From contig RSEF01000012.1 in NCBI GenBank assembly GCA_003993805.1, positions 2,355,205 to 2,419,204 of the forward strand: a stretch of DNA of 64,000 bases, written 5' to 3'. Positions 39,801 through 64,000 of this stretch are shown piece after piece. The notes beneath the pieces are model-generated. The model saw only the letters and a list, made by a program, of their open reading frames with translations. It ran no database searches and was not told the DNA's origin. The translations under genes and the position numbers were made by a program. Origin of the DNA: Himantopus leucocephalus. Its lineage: Eukaryota > Chordata > Aves > Charadriiformes > Recurvirostridae. Within the stretch, counting starts at the first letter, position 1. Each line of letters begins with the position of its first letter.

Positions 39801-40607
39801 TTACAGGTTTGGGTTGGTGGATTTTTTTTTTTAAACTGCACTTGTAAATCATCTTACACAGACTTAACTCTTGCTGCACTAGGCTGTCACTGAAATAAGC
39901 AGCAAACTATTAAAAAAAATATAGGGTCAAGCTATCTTGTATATCCATAGCAGTCAGTCTTGAGTGTGATGCATTCAGCAATAAAGCATTACAAGGTAGA
40001 ACATACAACCCTGTCAATGTTTGCACACAGCTTAGCTACCTGCAAGCCTTCACCGTCCAGCCAATTATGTTATTTGTCAGTTTAACAACCTGCATCATGT
40101 CAGTACCCCAAACTCATACTTAAAGTGGCTGCCAATAATTCTAGTTCTTGGGAAAGACAGAGGCAGGATGTCTGATTTTTCATGTGATAAAAAAGGGAAT
40201 GGGAGGTAGACAACAGCAGAAAGTAGGGCACAGGCTGTTTTTCTTCTCTGCTGTGGCAACTTGGGGAACAAGCCATGAACACAGTCGGTCTTATCTTTGC
40301 CTGCCACTTTTTGCTCATTTTTATCCCACGTAATTAGGCTGCTTATCAGTTTTTTGTTCCACTTGAAGGCGTTTTTCCCCAGACCCCAGTTGATTCCTTG
40401 GAGAGCCACAGCAACTGTAAACACAGTGCACCTCTCTTCTCTCCCCAGGTATCCTTTAGGTATCACTGTAGGTTATACAACGAATGGCGTCGGACCAATC
40501 AGCGGGTGATACTCCTAATCCCAAAGTCTGCCAACGTCCCCTCCAACCAGCAGTCCCTGCTGGGCTTGCAGTCCCTCAAAAGGAACTCAAAGGAGACAAT
40601 CGTTTGA
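18694..40607 (+). CDS. MARCHF3: MARCHF3, membrane-associated RING-CH E3 ubiquitin ligase (complete, 4 coding exons)
   Basis: The spliced frame joins 18694-18887, 21044-21248, 35614-35823 and 40449-40607 and gives 255 residues, against 253 in human. It is an E3 ubiquitin ligase of endosomal and other internal membranes, related to MARCHF2 and known to influence receptor and vesicle traffic. The C4HC3 RING-CH zinc site is intact: C73, C76, C89, C91, H99, C102, C115 and C118, with the conserved W106. Two membrane segments follow, about 151-173 and 184-205, joined by a short loop, so both termini face the cytosol. The protein ends in ETIV, which fits a class I PDZ-binding motif. From the second coding exon onward it is nearly identical to the human protein as I recall it. 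The N terminus (residues 11-40) is divergent and rich in Pro and Gly. The start at 18694 is chosen because [10 protein letters not shown] matches the family N terminus and the context is GCCGCC-ATG. Confidence 0.97.
19063..19102. repeat. Two abutting perfect inverted repeats
   Basis: ATTATGCTACA and TGTAGCATAAT (19063-19086) are 11-base arms around CA. Overlapping them by three bases, AATTACAC and GTGTAATT (19084-19102) are 8-base arms around TCA. The block ATTACACTCA then recurs from 19101 and partly from 19113. Confidence 0.85.
20587..20680. repeat. Imperfect tandem duplication, 41-base period
   Basis: TACCCTGTAGGTC starts at 20587 and again at 20628. Each copy is followed, after diverged sequence, by ACTAGCAT. 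The second copy is about 10 bases longer. It lies in the first intron between MARCHF3 coding exons. Confidence 0.75.
21044..21248 (+). other. MARCHF3: MARCHF3 coding exon 2 (RING-CH domain)
   Basis: This exon of 205 bases carries the whole C4HC3 RING-CH domain, from MCRICHEGS through [13 protein letters not shown] and YCELCHF, and ends in RPLVE with donor GAG|GTCAGT. The acceptor is ambiguous: CCTCCAGCAG offers two AGs three bases apart. The distal AG gives TQSPFND, the form I recall in mammals. The proximal AG would add one serine and start the exon at 21041. Confidence 0.95.
23014..23060. repeat. AAT/AAC simple repeat
   Basis: Imperfect AATAAT and AACAAC trinucleotides, on a stretch rich in A, in the large MARCHF3 intron. 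Confidence 0.8.
23748..23777. repeat. GT microsatellite
   Basis: Two GT runs are separated by a short T tract. It is a common dinucleotide repeat and probably variable in length. Confidence 0.85.
31015..31265 (-). mobile_element. Degraded ancient CR1/L3-like LINE fragment
   Basis: The plus strand reads GGGAGGCTGTTCCAGA, then AAATTTACTTATGGCCA, ATCCATTCGTTCTTA, TTAGCTTAAGTGGC and CCCCCTTCAGG. This order matches the reverse complement of the 3' untranslated part of old CR1/L3 LINEs of amniotes, as far as I remember that consensus. It is heavily mutated and has no intact ORF. The boundaries are approximate. Confidence 0.65.
34498..34640. other. CpG-rich patch inside the MARCHF3 intron
   Basis: A short GC-rich block with many CpG dinucleotides stands out from the AT-rich intron. 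An ATG with an acceptable context at 34500 opens a 71-codon frame across it, with no resemblance to a protein I know. It could be a small CpG island, an enhancer or a decayed retrocopy; nothing here decides between these. Confidence 0.35.
35614..35823 (+). other. MARCHF3: MARCHF3 coding exon 3 (both membrane segments)
   Basis: This 210-base exon has phase 0 at both ends, a TTTTTCCTGCAG acceptor and a CTA|GTAAGT donor. It encodes residues 134-203. It begins [17 protein letters not shown] and carries the two hydrophobic segments, [19 protein letters not shown] and [17 protein letters not shown], separated by a short loop. Confidence 0.96.
35824..40448 (+). other. MARCHF3: MARCHF3 last intron
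   Basis: This is a 4.6 kb intron from GTAAGT to CTCTCCCCAG. Apart from a short CA repeat and A run (38436-38457), I see nothing recognisable in it. Confidence 0.85.
40449..40607 (+). other. MARCHF3: MARCHF3 last coding exon (cytosolic tail and stop)
   Basis: The exon starts in phase 0 with [18 protein letters not shown] and ends with RNSKETIV and TGA (40605-40607). It encodes 52 residues of the C-terminal cytosolic tail. The final ETIV fits a class I PDZ ligand, with T at position -2 and V at position 0. Confidence 0.96.
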
Positions 40608-41080
40608 TTTGGGCAGTTCTGCACAGGGGCCATGCACTAGAAGTATTTTCCTCAATCTTTGGGGTCAGACACCGTCCAGAACCCAGGACTGTGCTATTCT
40701 AATTTACAAACTTTTTGCCGAGGAAAACAAAAGAAAAAAAAATAAAAATCACTGTTCGAATTCAAATCATGGATGCTGCAATCATATGATATTTGCTAAG
40801 CTGCCAAACTTGTTTATTTAGCAGATACTGTATGGAATTGTGTTAATACTTGCATCATCAAGTGGTGCAAACTTTTTTATTGTTTAAAATATTAAACTAT
40901 GATAATTAACAATGCAAACAGGTTTAAAAAGTGCTTTACCATTTCCTGTTCCTACAGTGTTATTTCTTTAGGTAGCTGACAGTAACCAGTGCTGTTTTTT
41001 CTTTCCTAAAGCACACCAACAGCATTCCCCCAGTTGATTTCATTTGAAAACCCTTTATACCGGTATTTTTGATTATTAAA
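40608..41080 (+). other. MARCHF3: Probable MARCHF3 3' UTR (minimum extent)
   Basis: Sequence after the stop is AT-rich and gene-free. Poly(A) signal candidates are AATAAA at 40741-40746 (inside an A-rich run) and ATTAAA at 40891-40896 and 41075-41080. The last is followed by a TG-rich stretch. Which one is used cannot be told from sequence, and a longer UTR is possible. Confidence 0.45.
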
Positions 41081-44000
41081 ATTTCTGTGTAATGAGTTCT
41101 AAAAATTGGCCTATTATTTAAATGCTATAAAGTGATTAGAAAATTATCTTCTCTGTTTCCTATTTGGCAGGAAAGTTCCAATAGGAAAATTCTTCAGTAA
41201 TAAATTTAGCATGTGCAAGAGAAAGAAATGACAAATCACAATAATCTTCCTACTCAAAGGTATTCTAGTACATAGCACTCAGGAAAAAATTAATTGTACT
41301 TTTTCCACGCAGAAGCAACGAATTAGGCACCACATTCTGCAGTGAAGTGCAGTGAATTGAAACTTAGCCAATTTACTCTGCATTTACACCAAGCTGAATT
41401 TAACCCTAATTGTAAGACTTATTTTTGTGAGGAAAACTCTGCATACATAATGAGTGAGGTCATTAGACATGTTTTAGGAAGCCAGAACTTGTCTTGCATA
41501 AAAATTAGCATTATTTTAAAGCTGCAGAATTTTCAGCTTGACAGGAAGATTTAGCAGAGTGTATGTAAACCCCGACCTCTCACTGTAGCACTGAGACTAA
41601 GGGTCTTTTTAAAAAGTGTAATACACAGCTACTATGATGACCAAACTGAATTTGGAGTGTAAAGACTAGACTTTATTCCTGAGTGGCATTATCTATTTCC
41701 CCTTGGTTTCATGCCCAGTTCAGCAGTTCCTCAGTCTTGGACGAGACACACACTCATGTAGAGAGACTTATTTTACAGAACTACACAAACATTTCGTTAA
41801 CAAGTGCTGCTAGAACTAGAAATTAATACATAGCCCCTTTGAATAGATGAAATTTTTTTTTAGAAGTTTATATAGATGGCAATGCCACCATGTTTTCCAA
41901 ACTCCACAGGAACTGAAAATAAAAAGGAACACATAGCACGAAGGCTAATAATTTGTAATTCAGATACTTCAAGGTATTATGGGTGTTTACCATCAGGCAA
42001 GAGCTTATTTGATGTTGTGTGTGCTCTATGGGAGAAAAAGCTTAGTACACAAAACCAAATCTGTTAGCTTTTTTATTCTGTGTATGGACCAGTCACAGCT
42101 GTAGTCATGGTATTTAACGATATTCTTTGTAAGTGTCAATTTAATGGGGATATAAGCATCAGCTACCTATATAAAGCAATAACAGCCTCATTCAAACAGT
42201 AAATTAGTTTCACAGCAAGCCAAGATGTGCAAGAAAATCATGAACCTGCAGATCTATACTCATTAGTCTGAAAATAAGGTCAGGAGTTGGTCATATGTTT
42301 GGCAGTGAATACCTGCTTCTCTTCCAGAGAAAACTATACAAGATTCTGAAGACACGGATATCACAAACTCTGTGATGGCCTGAAGTCTGTACTGCGTTCT
42401 TTTAAACCCTCTTCCCAAAAGCAACTAACTATCCAGATACAAGACTGAACATGCACATAAGCCGAGAGTTCCAGGTTAAAAGAAAAACTGCTACCCAGGG
42501 GCGCAGAAATAAAGAAAGTCTAGTTGGGTCAGGACACTGTCAGGCCAGTGTTTTAACGCCTATACATTTGCTTTAGGTAAGCTTTCTTCAGAATTCTGTT
42601 ACTGCTTTTGCTTCTTTGGGAGATAGCCCAAGAAAGTTGGCCCACGAAAGAAGTGTTATTCTCAAGTACGTACTATTCTTGGTTTTGTTTCACAAAACAA
42701 TTCTGTATCATCCTAATTTTTTAAGTAGCAACTAGGAAAACAATTGTTCAAATCAAGCTGCAAGGTATATGCATACAGATCAGCATAGTGAGTTGGCCCA
42801 GCTCATCTGGTTTATGTAATTTTTTTGTTTAAAGACAGCTTATTTAGTCTGAAGAAGGCATATTGAAGCAGCCAGAGAGAAAGTATGGTCCAGTTTAGCA
42901 AATACATTACTACTCTAGTTGCTCTGCTTGATGCACAAGTACAGCAAAAGTGACTGGTGAAGTCACCAGCAATAGTCTCCCATGTATTTTCTTCAGGAAA
43001 AAAAAATAATGCCAGGAAAGATCCAGTCACACAGTTATCCTTTTGCATTAAACCCATGGAAAAAAAACATACTTCATATTCTTTCTTGTTTTTCCTAAAA
43101 CATAACAACAAGAATTCTTATTATTCTTAACAACTAATTCTTATTCCCACTTCTGTTCTGAACTAAAGACTTGCAGACAGAAGGCTCCCCCTGACGAGCT
43201 TTGCTTTTTCTTCCACTAGTTGAGGCTGTTGTTGCCACATCCAGATTTTGATTAACAATTTTAAAACTGGATCATTACAACAAATATTCTACAACAGCAG
43301 CAATACTCATCTTTGTCTGAATAGATGTGAAAGACAAAATTAAGTGCAGCAGTAGCTACAGCTAGCAAAGCAGTACAATGACATCTTTGTTATGCGATTC
43401 TTAAAGAGTTTCTAGTTAAGAAAAAAAAGGTAACTAATGAAAGGATGGGAAAAGTCTTTTTTTTTCCTTCTTTTTTTAAATTATGTCACTCAGTTTCCTT
43501 CTCAGCAACATTGTGCTTTCTTCTCATGCAGCTGGCCTTGCCATTTACAGACCTATGGCATGTAAGAAATTATATAGGAGTATTATTCAAATCAGTATTT
43601 TGAGTGGCAAGTGAGAAAAGCAACAGCAACTTAAGCCACCCAAAAAGACTTCTAAGAAGCTGCAGACATAATACAATTTTGTTCCTTCCTTTCACATCCT
43701 GCTTGCTGACAATAGAGATTACCATCCTGTGTGAGTTAAACCCACACAGAGTCCACTATAATTCAGTATGAATGACGAGCGCAATGCAAAGTGAGGAAGT
43801 TTTACCTCTTCTACATAGACTAGTCTTGCAGGGAAAAGGCTATCACATTACATAAAACAACAAACAAGATAAACTGATACACAAGGATGTAATTGAAGAT
43901 TTAGAAATGCCATAACCTTCTGTTCAACTGGATGGAAGTCACTGCATAAATCGGATGGAAGATACTTCAGTTTTTTCGGGTTTGTTTGGTTCTTTTTTTC

Positions 44001-47000
44001 CCTTGAATCAACTGTATAGTTCTACCAGACTGAGACTTCAAACTGTCATTTACATTTCAATTATTAAAACCAGCTTTGCATCAGTTTCACAGTAGGAATT
44101 CACACAGGGCAATGTGACAACTCAGTACATAAAGGGAATCAATGGCCTTTGATGCGATGGATACCATCAGAAAGATATGAAAAGCTACTGGGAGAAACAC
44201 TTATGCACTAAGAGAGAGTTAAAAAAGCTCTCCTTTTCAAATGAAGGTAAGTTTAAAAAAAATAACTGTTAATAATTAAGCTCTTCATCTGTTACTGTTT
44301 ATGAGACCAAGCTCCATCTAACACAGCTGGTTAATTAAAAAAGCATTTTCCTTGCAAGCAGAACTGAGTATTGCCTATTTACTGCCAAGTACTGGTTTGG
44401 GATATCTTTACTTGTCAATGCAAAACGTACAACAGAGGCCCCTAGCTTTATAAATGCCTAGCAGGCCGATAAAACAAGCAAGCCTACAGTATAGGTATGT
44501 AGTATGTAATGTAACTGATGATGACACCACACTGCATACTAATTCATTGCTGTTATTCCACATTTCCAATTTAATTTCCACATGCATTTCCACATAAGAA
44601 AGCTTTTTCAGAAATCAAGTTACATCTCTCAACAGCTGCCAACTTTGTTAGTACTTGTGATTGCTTTCAGTCCTCGCATATTTTATTGACAGCCTCTTAA
44701 ACCGCACTGTGGCAATGCTACAAAACATGTTTTCCTCCCTTTGGTGTTAAAAGGTTATAGAACGGATTGTGATTTTTCTTCACCTCTATCGTGTGTACAA
44801 AATACTTTCCCAATAAAACTTGTTAAAAATACAGACTCAATGTTGACATTCTATCTACGACTTCATTATGGAGGTCAGACTTGCTTGCCAATAACATTTT
44901 CTGTTCATAAAATGCAACAGTCAAACCAGCTATGAAAATTCACATCCAAGAGTTAATTGGTAACTGTAGCAAAAGCCTATCAAACAATCCACTTGAGATG
45001 AGATGTGCCTTTATTGATGCCACCAAATGTAACTTTTCTTTCTGCAGGGTTAATAACACAGAGACCAAGTCCTGTATTTATGCAAACCCATAAAAAGAAA
45101 CCAGAGGAGAGCAGCAGAAGACTCAGAGCAATAAATGCACACTAAGCAAAACCTGAGATAAAATAGCTAACTTTCGCCATAATCCTATGCTGGATCTAGT
45201 TGGTATTTATAATTACTTGTCACAGTGTTTCCTTGAGGTTAACCAGCATATACCAGAAAAGACTAAATAAGCATTCACATCCATCATACGTAGCCTCCAT
45301 TCGCTTACAAAAATCACCAGTTAGTACTAGTTGTCCTATTTGGGACAAGAGCTGTAAAAGCTTTTATTCCCCATCAACTACTTACTTTGCCTGGAGAAAA
45401 ATACTTCATAGTCAATTACCATGTAGCCATTTCTGCAGAAGCAGCAGTCTTTTTTTTTTTTCTACTAGAAGTACCTATACTGCTTACAATGCAGTATAGA
45501 ATAGAAAAGGTACTGTTTCACAGATTTGGAGTTTCCCCATAGAACACCCTTTTCACTCCAGAAACCCTCAAGTTAGTATCAAAATGATACACTGATAAGA
45601 GTTACGTTTATCCACGACAATTTAAGATAAGCATTTAAAAATGCTTCTTTTACAGAAGCAGACAAATGAATAATTGGCATCTATTGAACAGAGAAGGTAT
45701 TTACATTATTTATATATTCATTTCTCTTTCTATATTTTGCTGTCTGCTTGGGCAAATACGATGTTATATGCAGCAAAAATAAAGAAGTCAAAGGCATACG
45801 ACAATTTGTAGCACAGAGCTACAATTGACTGCGCTGTGGAAAATTATTTGTACCACACGGCTACAATTGATTACACTGGGGTTTATTAATGAACTTGTCC
45901 ACTATAAACAAAGAATGCAGTTCACAGGTTTGCTGCTTTTGCTGTGAACCCACCCAAAAATCAAACTTCTATAGAAACAGGACCAGCTGACAAGAACACC
46001 TACGTTGCCTCAAGAGTGTTCATCATACAGTATTAGCGCTGTACAAGTCATACCACTTGTTTCCTAAACAGATTCTTACTGTGGTTTTCACAGGACTGAC
46101 TGTATTTGAGCAGGTACACTTCTGGTAAAGTGTTTTTCTAGTTGCAAACAGTAGGTTAGTAAATAGTTTTCACCTGCCAGGATGATGCAGTTTGCATCTC
46201 TTGTCAACTGTGCAACAGATCAGTATCAGCTAATGGTAATCCATTACCTGTTGCCACCTCTAGAAAGGACTGAATGTACCTAAAAATGTTTACATGACAC
46301 TATAACAGTAGTAATGAAAAGACCTACCAAAATTTTAATCACAAGTTGAACACATCTACAGAGCTAACTAGGATATTGCTTGCTTCTTTCTCTGGCTCAT
46401 TACCTGACTAACAACCTCCAGAAAACATGAGCACATTTCACATAACATTGCATATAGCCAATTAGCTCATTTTTTCATTGGTCAGATACCTTTATCAAAT
46501 CCATCAGCGTGCCTTCTCTCACCTGGACTGGCATAGATTATGCCAGTAACCACAACAGCTGAGGTGGTGTATTTTGAATGCAGGTCCAAACTAATAGAAA
46601 CAAAAGCTCTCATAGACATGGGGTGACAGAGGAGACAAATAGTATTTTCGTTAAAAAACTGCATTTGGTGCATACAGTGGCACAAGGCATACCCCCCTCC
46701 ACAAGCTCGAGGCTGGTGTTTTTCAGTACAGCAATGGAAGGCCCACCCTACCTTACCGTAATCAAAGTGCACTTCTGGATTTCAGTGTGGAGAGATGAGG
46801 AAGAGGCAGGAGACTAGAAGCTGTTCTGTTCAATAAAGCAAAAACTTTCAGAAGTTACTATGAAACTCCCAGGGAAGCATAGGAAGTTTTGGGTTGCTTT
46901 TTTTAGTATTTGAATAGTAGTATCTCCACCTGGTGGTGGGATGTTCACCCTAAAGGTTAGAGTGAACACACACGTGCACACACTCCCCAGAAGGGTCATT

Positions 47001-48305
47001 TGTGTTTCCCAATGCTCTTTATGCTAGTTTAGAGAAATACTTATAAAATAATTTTTCTAAAAAAAAAGTCAGCATTTATCCCATTGTCATCCATCACAAG
47101 TGCTGATTTACCAGAATATTCACAAGATTCATGTAAAACCTCTCTCTTTATAGAGAAAATGAGCTTCAAGTAGCCGCTTCTAGCTACACATCCAGGTAAG
47201 AGAATTACAGCACTGTTCATCATCCTGATGACAAAAAACAGGCTCTACAAAAGCTATAACCAAGAATGCTTGATTATACTGGCAGGTTTGTCCTACGAGT
47301 TAAGAATTAGATACCCAATGCCACATCCAAAGTATGTTTCTTTACTACTGATTAGAGAGATTAACAGTCCTGTCTAACTGGCTCAATCAGGTCTTTACTG
47401 GAATACATTGCTAGCTTGTGCTATTAGTTTTGAAAACAACAAATGAGGAATGGAATTAACGGTTTCCTCCAAGATATGCATTCATTTATATGGTGTATGC
47501 CTACAGATGTCTGAGACTACAATGAATAGAAAGCCATTATTCCTATAGATCAAACTGAAGAGTATTCAGAATGTTACAGGATACAGTGATGCTTAAAAGA
47601 CATGAAAATATTTATACTATGTAAACATTCAAATATTAACAGATAACTAAATTATTACATTGTGGTTAAATGCAGTTAAGCTAGCATTACTGTCAAAAGA
47701 AGCAGTCTCCCTAATCCTCATCCATATCCATAACCCTTGGCCATCCCCCTCAACACTTTCTGCCAGCACAAGGTTGCAATGCCACCATGTACTTCACCAG
47801 AAAAGTGAACTTACCCAAGATTAAATTCGTGTTAAAAAGTCTTAAATTTATCATGGGACTAATGCTAGGAAAAAAGCTCAAATCAACTTCTAAAATTCTG
47901 GCCATGCATTTAAAAATACTTCCAGACTAAGATGAAGATAACTGTTTACAGTATTTTTAAATTTGTTTGTTATTGTGCCACACTTAAACTGCTCAGCCTG
48001 GTAGTTGTATGATGTAGTAAAAGCCAGTCCAGTAAGAATTAACATATGAGCAAAGAAGATGCAGAAAGTTATGCAACAGAATTTGAATGAAGCTCTAAAG
48101 AATTAATTTTCCAAACGTGAAATGTGTTACCCATGATTTAGAGTAAGACTTTACAAGTCAACTGCCACCGTTCCATTTACACGGACATTTCACCAGCCTC
48201 AAAACCTATCAGTTCAAGTATTCAACACTCATTCAATTTTTACCTCAGTTCTAGGAAGAAACAAATTCCAAAAGCTTTACTTGATAACACCTTAAACAGA
48301 GATAC
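41081..48305. other. Intergenic region between the 3' ends of MARCHF3 and LMNB1
   Basis: About 7.2 kb separates the likely 3' ends of the two convergent genes. Only short chance frames are present. One 42-base tandem duplication stands out (45801-45884). I see no gene, RNA gene or recent transposon. Confidence 0.7.
45801..45884. repeat. Imperfect tandem duplication, 42-base period
   Basis: Two adjacent copies share the core GCTACAATTGA (45818 and 45860) and flanks of the type TTTGTAGCACAG/TTTGTACCACAC and GACTGCGCTG/GATTACACTG. They differ at about a fifth of positions, so the duplication is not recent. Confidence 0.8.
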
Positions 48306-48311
48306 TTTATT
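48306..48311 (-). promoter_or_regulatory. LMNB1: Probable LMNB1 poly(A) signal
   Basis: On the minus strand AATAAA lies in TTTGAATAAAGTATC and is followed by TCTGTTTAAGGTGTTAT, a T/G-rich stretch suited to 3' end formation. It is about 940 bases after the LMNB1 stop, close to the length I recall for the human 3' UTR. Confidence 0.6.
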
Positions 48312-48906
48312 CAAAGGTTTTTCAGACATTAGATTAATGCAGGAAGGACAGAAAAACTTTCCACATTGACAAAATCACAATTGTTTTCCATACAAATGTA
48401 GACTAGACCCCTAGAAGTGTGGGGTTTTTTTTTTTTCCTACAAATTGTAAACAAGCAAGACAATCCATAGCAAAACAGCCTTCTATTTGTTAAAAAATCA
48501 TGTAAGAAAATTTAAGCTGGTTACACTATCTTAACACCACAACTAACACGTTTAACATGAATCTTCCTCCATAACAGGAAATCTAAATAAAGGAAAAAGA
48601 GTACCAATAAGGAGTTTTACTGCATCATTCATGTTCTGATTTCTTACAGGATCAGCTGGGCTACGTTCTTTTTTTATGTGTGTGGGTTTTTTGTTTTCAT
48701 TTGGTTTTGCTTTTTTGTTGTTGTTTTGAAGGTGTCCTTTTCTATAAAAAGTTTTATAGCCTTGACTGTACTGTAGGAAAAAAAAAGTCTACACTATAAA
48801 AGAGTTCATAGTATCGAAAATGCCTTCCCCTTCCTCAACAGCACCTAAATATAAAGAGGTCAACAGCAACTGCCTAGTCTAGAGTGGTGTAGTCCAAGAA
48901 AAATCA

Positions 48907-49012
48907 ATCCCCAAAACAGTGGAATATTTCCATTCCAGCAAGGTTTCAATAAAAAACTTGATCCCCAAAACAGTGGAACATTTCTATTCCAGCAAGGTTT
49001 CAATAAGACTGG
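48907..49012. repeat. Tandem duplication, 54-base period, in the LMNB1 3' UTR
   Basis: ATCCCCAAAACAGTGGAA begins at 48907 and again at 48961. The copies continue with ATTTC-ATTCCAGCAAGG and TTTCAATAA, with only a few differences. The high similarity suggests a fairly recent duplication. It doubles a segment within the transcribed 3' UTR. Confidence 0.92.
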
Positions 49013-49248
49013 CATATAAATCTGAGGGAGAGGGACATTTTTCAAACAGTATGTTGTTCAGAGTCAACAATTCACATCCTGCGATTAAGTTACAGATACT
49101 TCTTATAAAACTTCCTTTTCAGTGGCAAAGGAAGTTAAGGCCATCAGACTCGCAGCTTAGAAATTCACAAAGAGAAAATAGAAAAATACGTTGTGCTTCT
49201 GAGAAGGCTCTGTTCTGTAGGCAAGGAGGAACCTGGCTGACTCAAAGT

Positions 49249-62095
<12,847 letters not shown>

Positions 62096-64000
62096 CTAGA
62101 ATAAATCAGAGGAAGTGGTAAGAAAGCCTAGAAATGCCCCCCAAAATAGACTGCTGACTAATAAAACAAGGTGCAATCTGAATCTTAAAATTGAGAGACA
62201 ATCAACAAAAAAAAAATTGCCTTGGCTTAATTTACTCTAATTTAAACCAACTCCTTAGTTCTGCTCGCTCATCTGATAAAACAGTAGCTTAGTATTTTGC
62301 TTGGCCTGTAGAAACCTAAATATAGGGGAAACTGAGAACATCAAAAAAGTCTGAGAGGCATACATAGAAAAGGGGTAGCTGTGTTTATCAGAGGCACCTC
62401 GTGTTTTCTCTTTAGCTAGTCTCTGTAAAAACGTCCTACCTTCACCAGAATCTTAATAGGAAGAAATAAGTTCTCCCATTAGAAGGCTCTTTCTATAGGG
62501 TGGAAACAAATCATCTTTATTACCTTTTATCCATGCAGGAGCTTGCACAGATCCACTGTGTCTGGGTTTCAAATAGCCCATTTCCAATTTCTTTATGAAA
62601 ATTGATGTTCACTATGTATAAGCTAGTCCTCCATAAGCAGAAGCTGTACCATAGTGAACAGTTTTGCAGGAACTTTCTAATCATACATAATGGCAAAGTT
62701 CCACAGATCTGAGGAAAGACACCCAAATCCTGTCTATACAGTAATCTGTGCCATCACTGAAACTGCACTGGTGCAGAGGTACAAGTGTCTTTTTCTTTAC
62801 AAAAGCAAACACACAAGCTTTTCAAATTACCAAATTAGTTTTATTGTCTACCCAAGTGGTCAAACTATAGGTGTTTATTTCCCAAAAATGGCATATGCAA
62901 ACAAAGTTAAATGAGAAGAGTAAAGTAATGCCACAAAACCCCACACTCTTTAGCCTAAATTAATCATTCACCGATAATGCTACAACGAGGTACTACCAAA
63001 AATAGCAGAAAGGAAAAACACGCTCAGGAATCAAAATTACCGTTGACCTTTAGATAGTACAAGCAGCTGTGTTTAAATGTGTAACAGAAGTTCTCCCACC
63101 TTGAAGCTGACTCTGTCTCTCTGCGATACCCACATTCCTCTAGCAAGGGTAGCCGCATATAGAAGTTTTAGATGTTTATAATCAAACTATGAACATTTTA
63201 CAGCAATGGACAGATTCAGGCTCAATAAGACAACAGCTAGCACATTCTTCAGGTTTCACACTTCTCCTTGAAGAAGTGAAAAAAAAATGAGAATTCGCAA
63301 CACTAAACTGAAGAGACTAAAAATGGGATAGATTCTTAAGAACAAGATTCAAAAGTGTTAAAGCGTTAAGACTGCTTTTTTAAATCGCCATACTGTTATA
63401 AGAAACAACAGCATTGCCTCTCAGCAAAATAAGACTAATGTATAATCAACACAATTTTAAAAGGAGAGACTCTGAAATTTAAAAAATGCTTTTCCAAGAT
63501 CACATGCAAGCATATGCAATTACCATCATGCTCCAGAGAGGTATCTGCACAAAGGCTTGCAGAAAAACAGCTGTATAAATAAAATTATGTTTGGATGCTT
63601 CAGGGCTAGAGCCACAAGATGGCAGGCTTTAGGTAACAGACTTTGCACTCACTAATCCCACTCCCATCGAGTAACACCACACTCGATAGTGGCAGACTAC
63701 AAGAGCCTGCGACACACACAGACTCTCCTATACTCAACGTTTCCCCACCCCCCCCATTTCTGCTGCTCAACGCTGTCCAGCCCCTCCATGGCATTTTACA
63801 TACCACTTCTGAGACCCAGCAACTCAAACAAAAGCACAGAATTTCTGTTTTGGCCACATGGGTTCCTCCTTCCAGCTCTCTGCACTATTCACTGGAGGCC
63901 TCTGTCCTGCCCCTCCTCTCTCACCCAGGCCTGTAGGAACTTCAGCACACAAGGAAGCTGTACAGCAGAGGAGGAAAAAGAGGGCAGGAAAAGTGTCTTG
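62096..64000 (-). other. LMNB1: Part of LMNB1 intron 1
   Basis: Exon 1 was not found up to the right edge, so this is the 3' part of intron 1. Only short chance frames are present. From about 63600 the sequence becomes somewhat richer in C, without a recognisable element. Confidence 0.75.

Larger units (their letters stand above)
48290..49248 (-). other. LMNB1: LMNB1 3' UTR
   Basis: This is untranslated sequence from the stop codon to just past the likely poly(A) signal. It contains a 54-base tandem duplication (48907-49012) and a T tract on the plus strand (about 48426-48437), which is an A tract in the transcript. The end is inferred. Confidence 0.6.

Noticed and set aside
46438..46452. 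Minus-strand CNVM followed by a stop, considered as the LMNB1 terminus
   Set aside because: An in-frame stop lies five codons upstream and no SNRSC-like sequence precedes it; the exon at 49249-49290 fits far better.

Overview
The window is vertebrate nuclear DNA, most likely from a bird. It is intron-rich and AT-biased, with GT-AG introns. The only interspersed repeats I recognise are CR1-type LINE remnants, one of which has the typical avian 3' end ending in ATTCTATG-like repeats. No bacterial, viral or plasmid organisation is visible. Two conserved protein-coding genes lie tail to tail, the same LMNB1-MARCHF3 neighbourhood known from human 5q23 and, from memory, from the avian Z chromosome.

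Layout: positions 1-18670 are sequence upstream of the first coding exon of MARCHF3, probably part of a long intron in its 5' UTR. This stretch holds a CR1 end at the left edge and a few unidentified coding-like or GC-rich patches. MARCHF3 (plus strand) has four coding exons: 18694-18887, 21044-21248, 35614-35823 and 40449-40607. Together they encode a complete 255-residue membrane-bound RING-CH E3 ubiquitin ligase. Two long G runs, one ending in a 36-base gap, sit just upstream of its start codon.

Between about 41.1 kb and 48.3 kb lies intergenic sequence with one small tandem duplication. LMNB1 (minus strand) occupies 48.3 kb to the right edge. Its 3' UTR and exons 11 to 2 are present (49249-62095). 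Exon 1, which would carry the head domain and the start of the rod, lies beyond position 64000, and 62096-64000 is part of intron 1. The visible exons give 466 residues, from coil 1 of the rod to a C-terminal CVVM prenylation box.

The genes act separately: MARCHF3 is a membrane-traffic ubiquitin ligase and LMNB1 is a structural filament protein of the nuclear lamina. Every exon boundary was checked for splice dinucleotides and reading phase, and all fit. I found no operon-like, CRISPR, phage or otherwise undescribed system. The points worth a second look are a tandem NAGNAG acceptor and a start-overlapping upstream ORF in MARCHF3, unresolved poly-G tracts, a CVVM box and a 3' UTR duplication in LMNB1, and several unexplained inverted repeats and coding-like patches.
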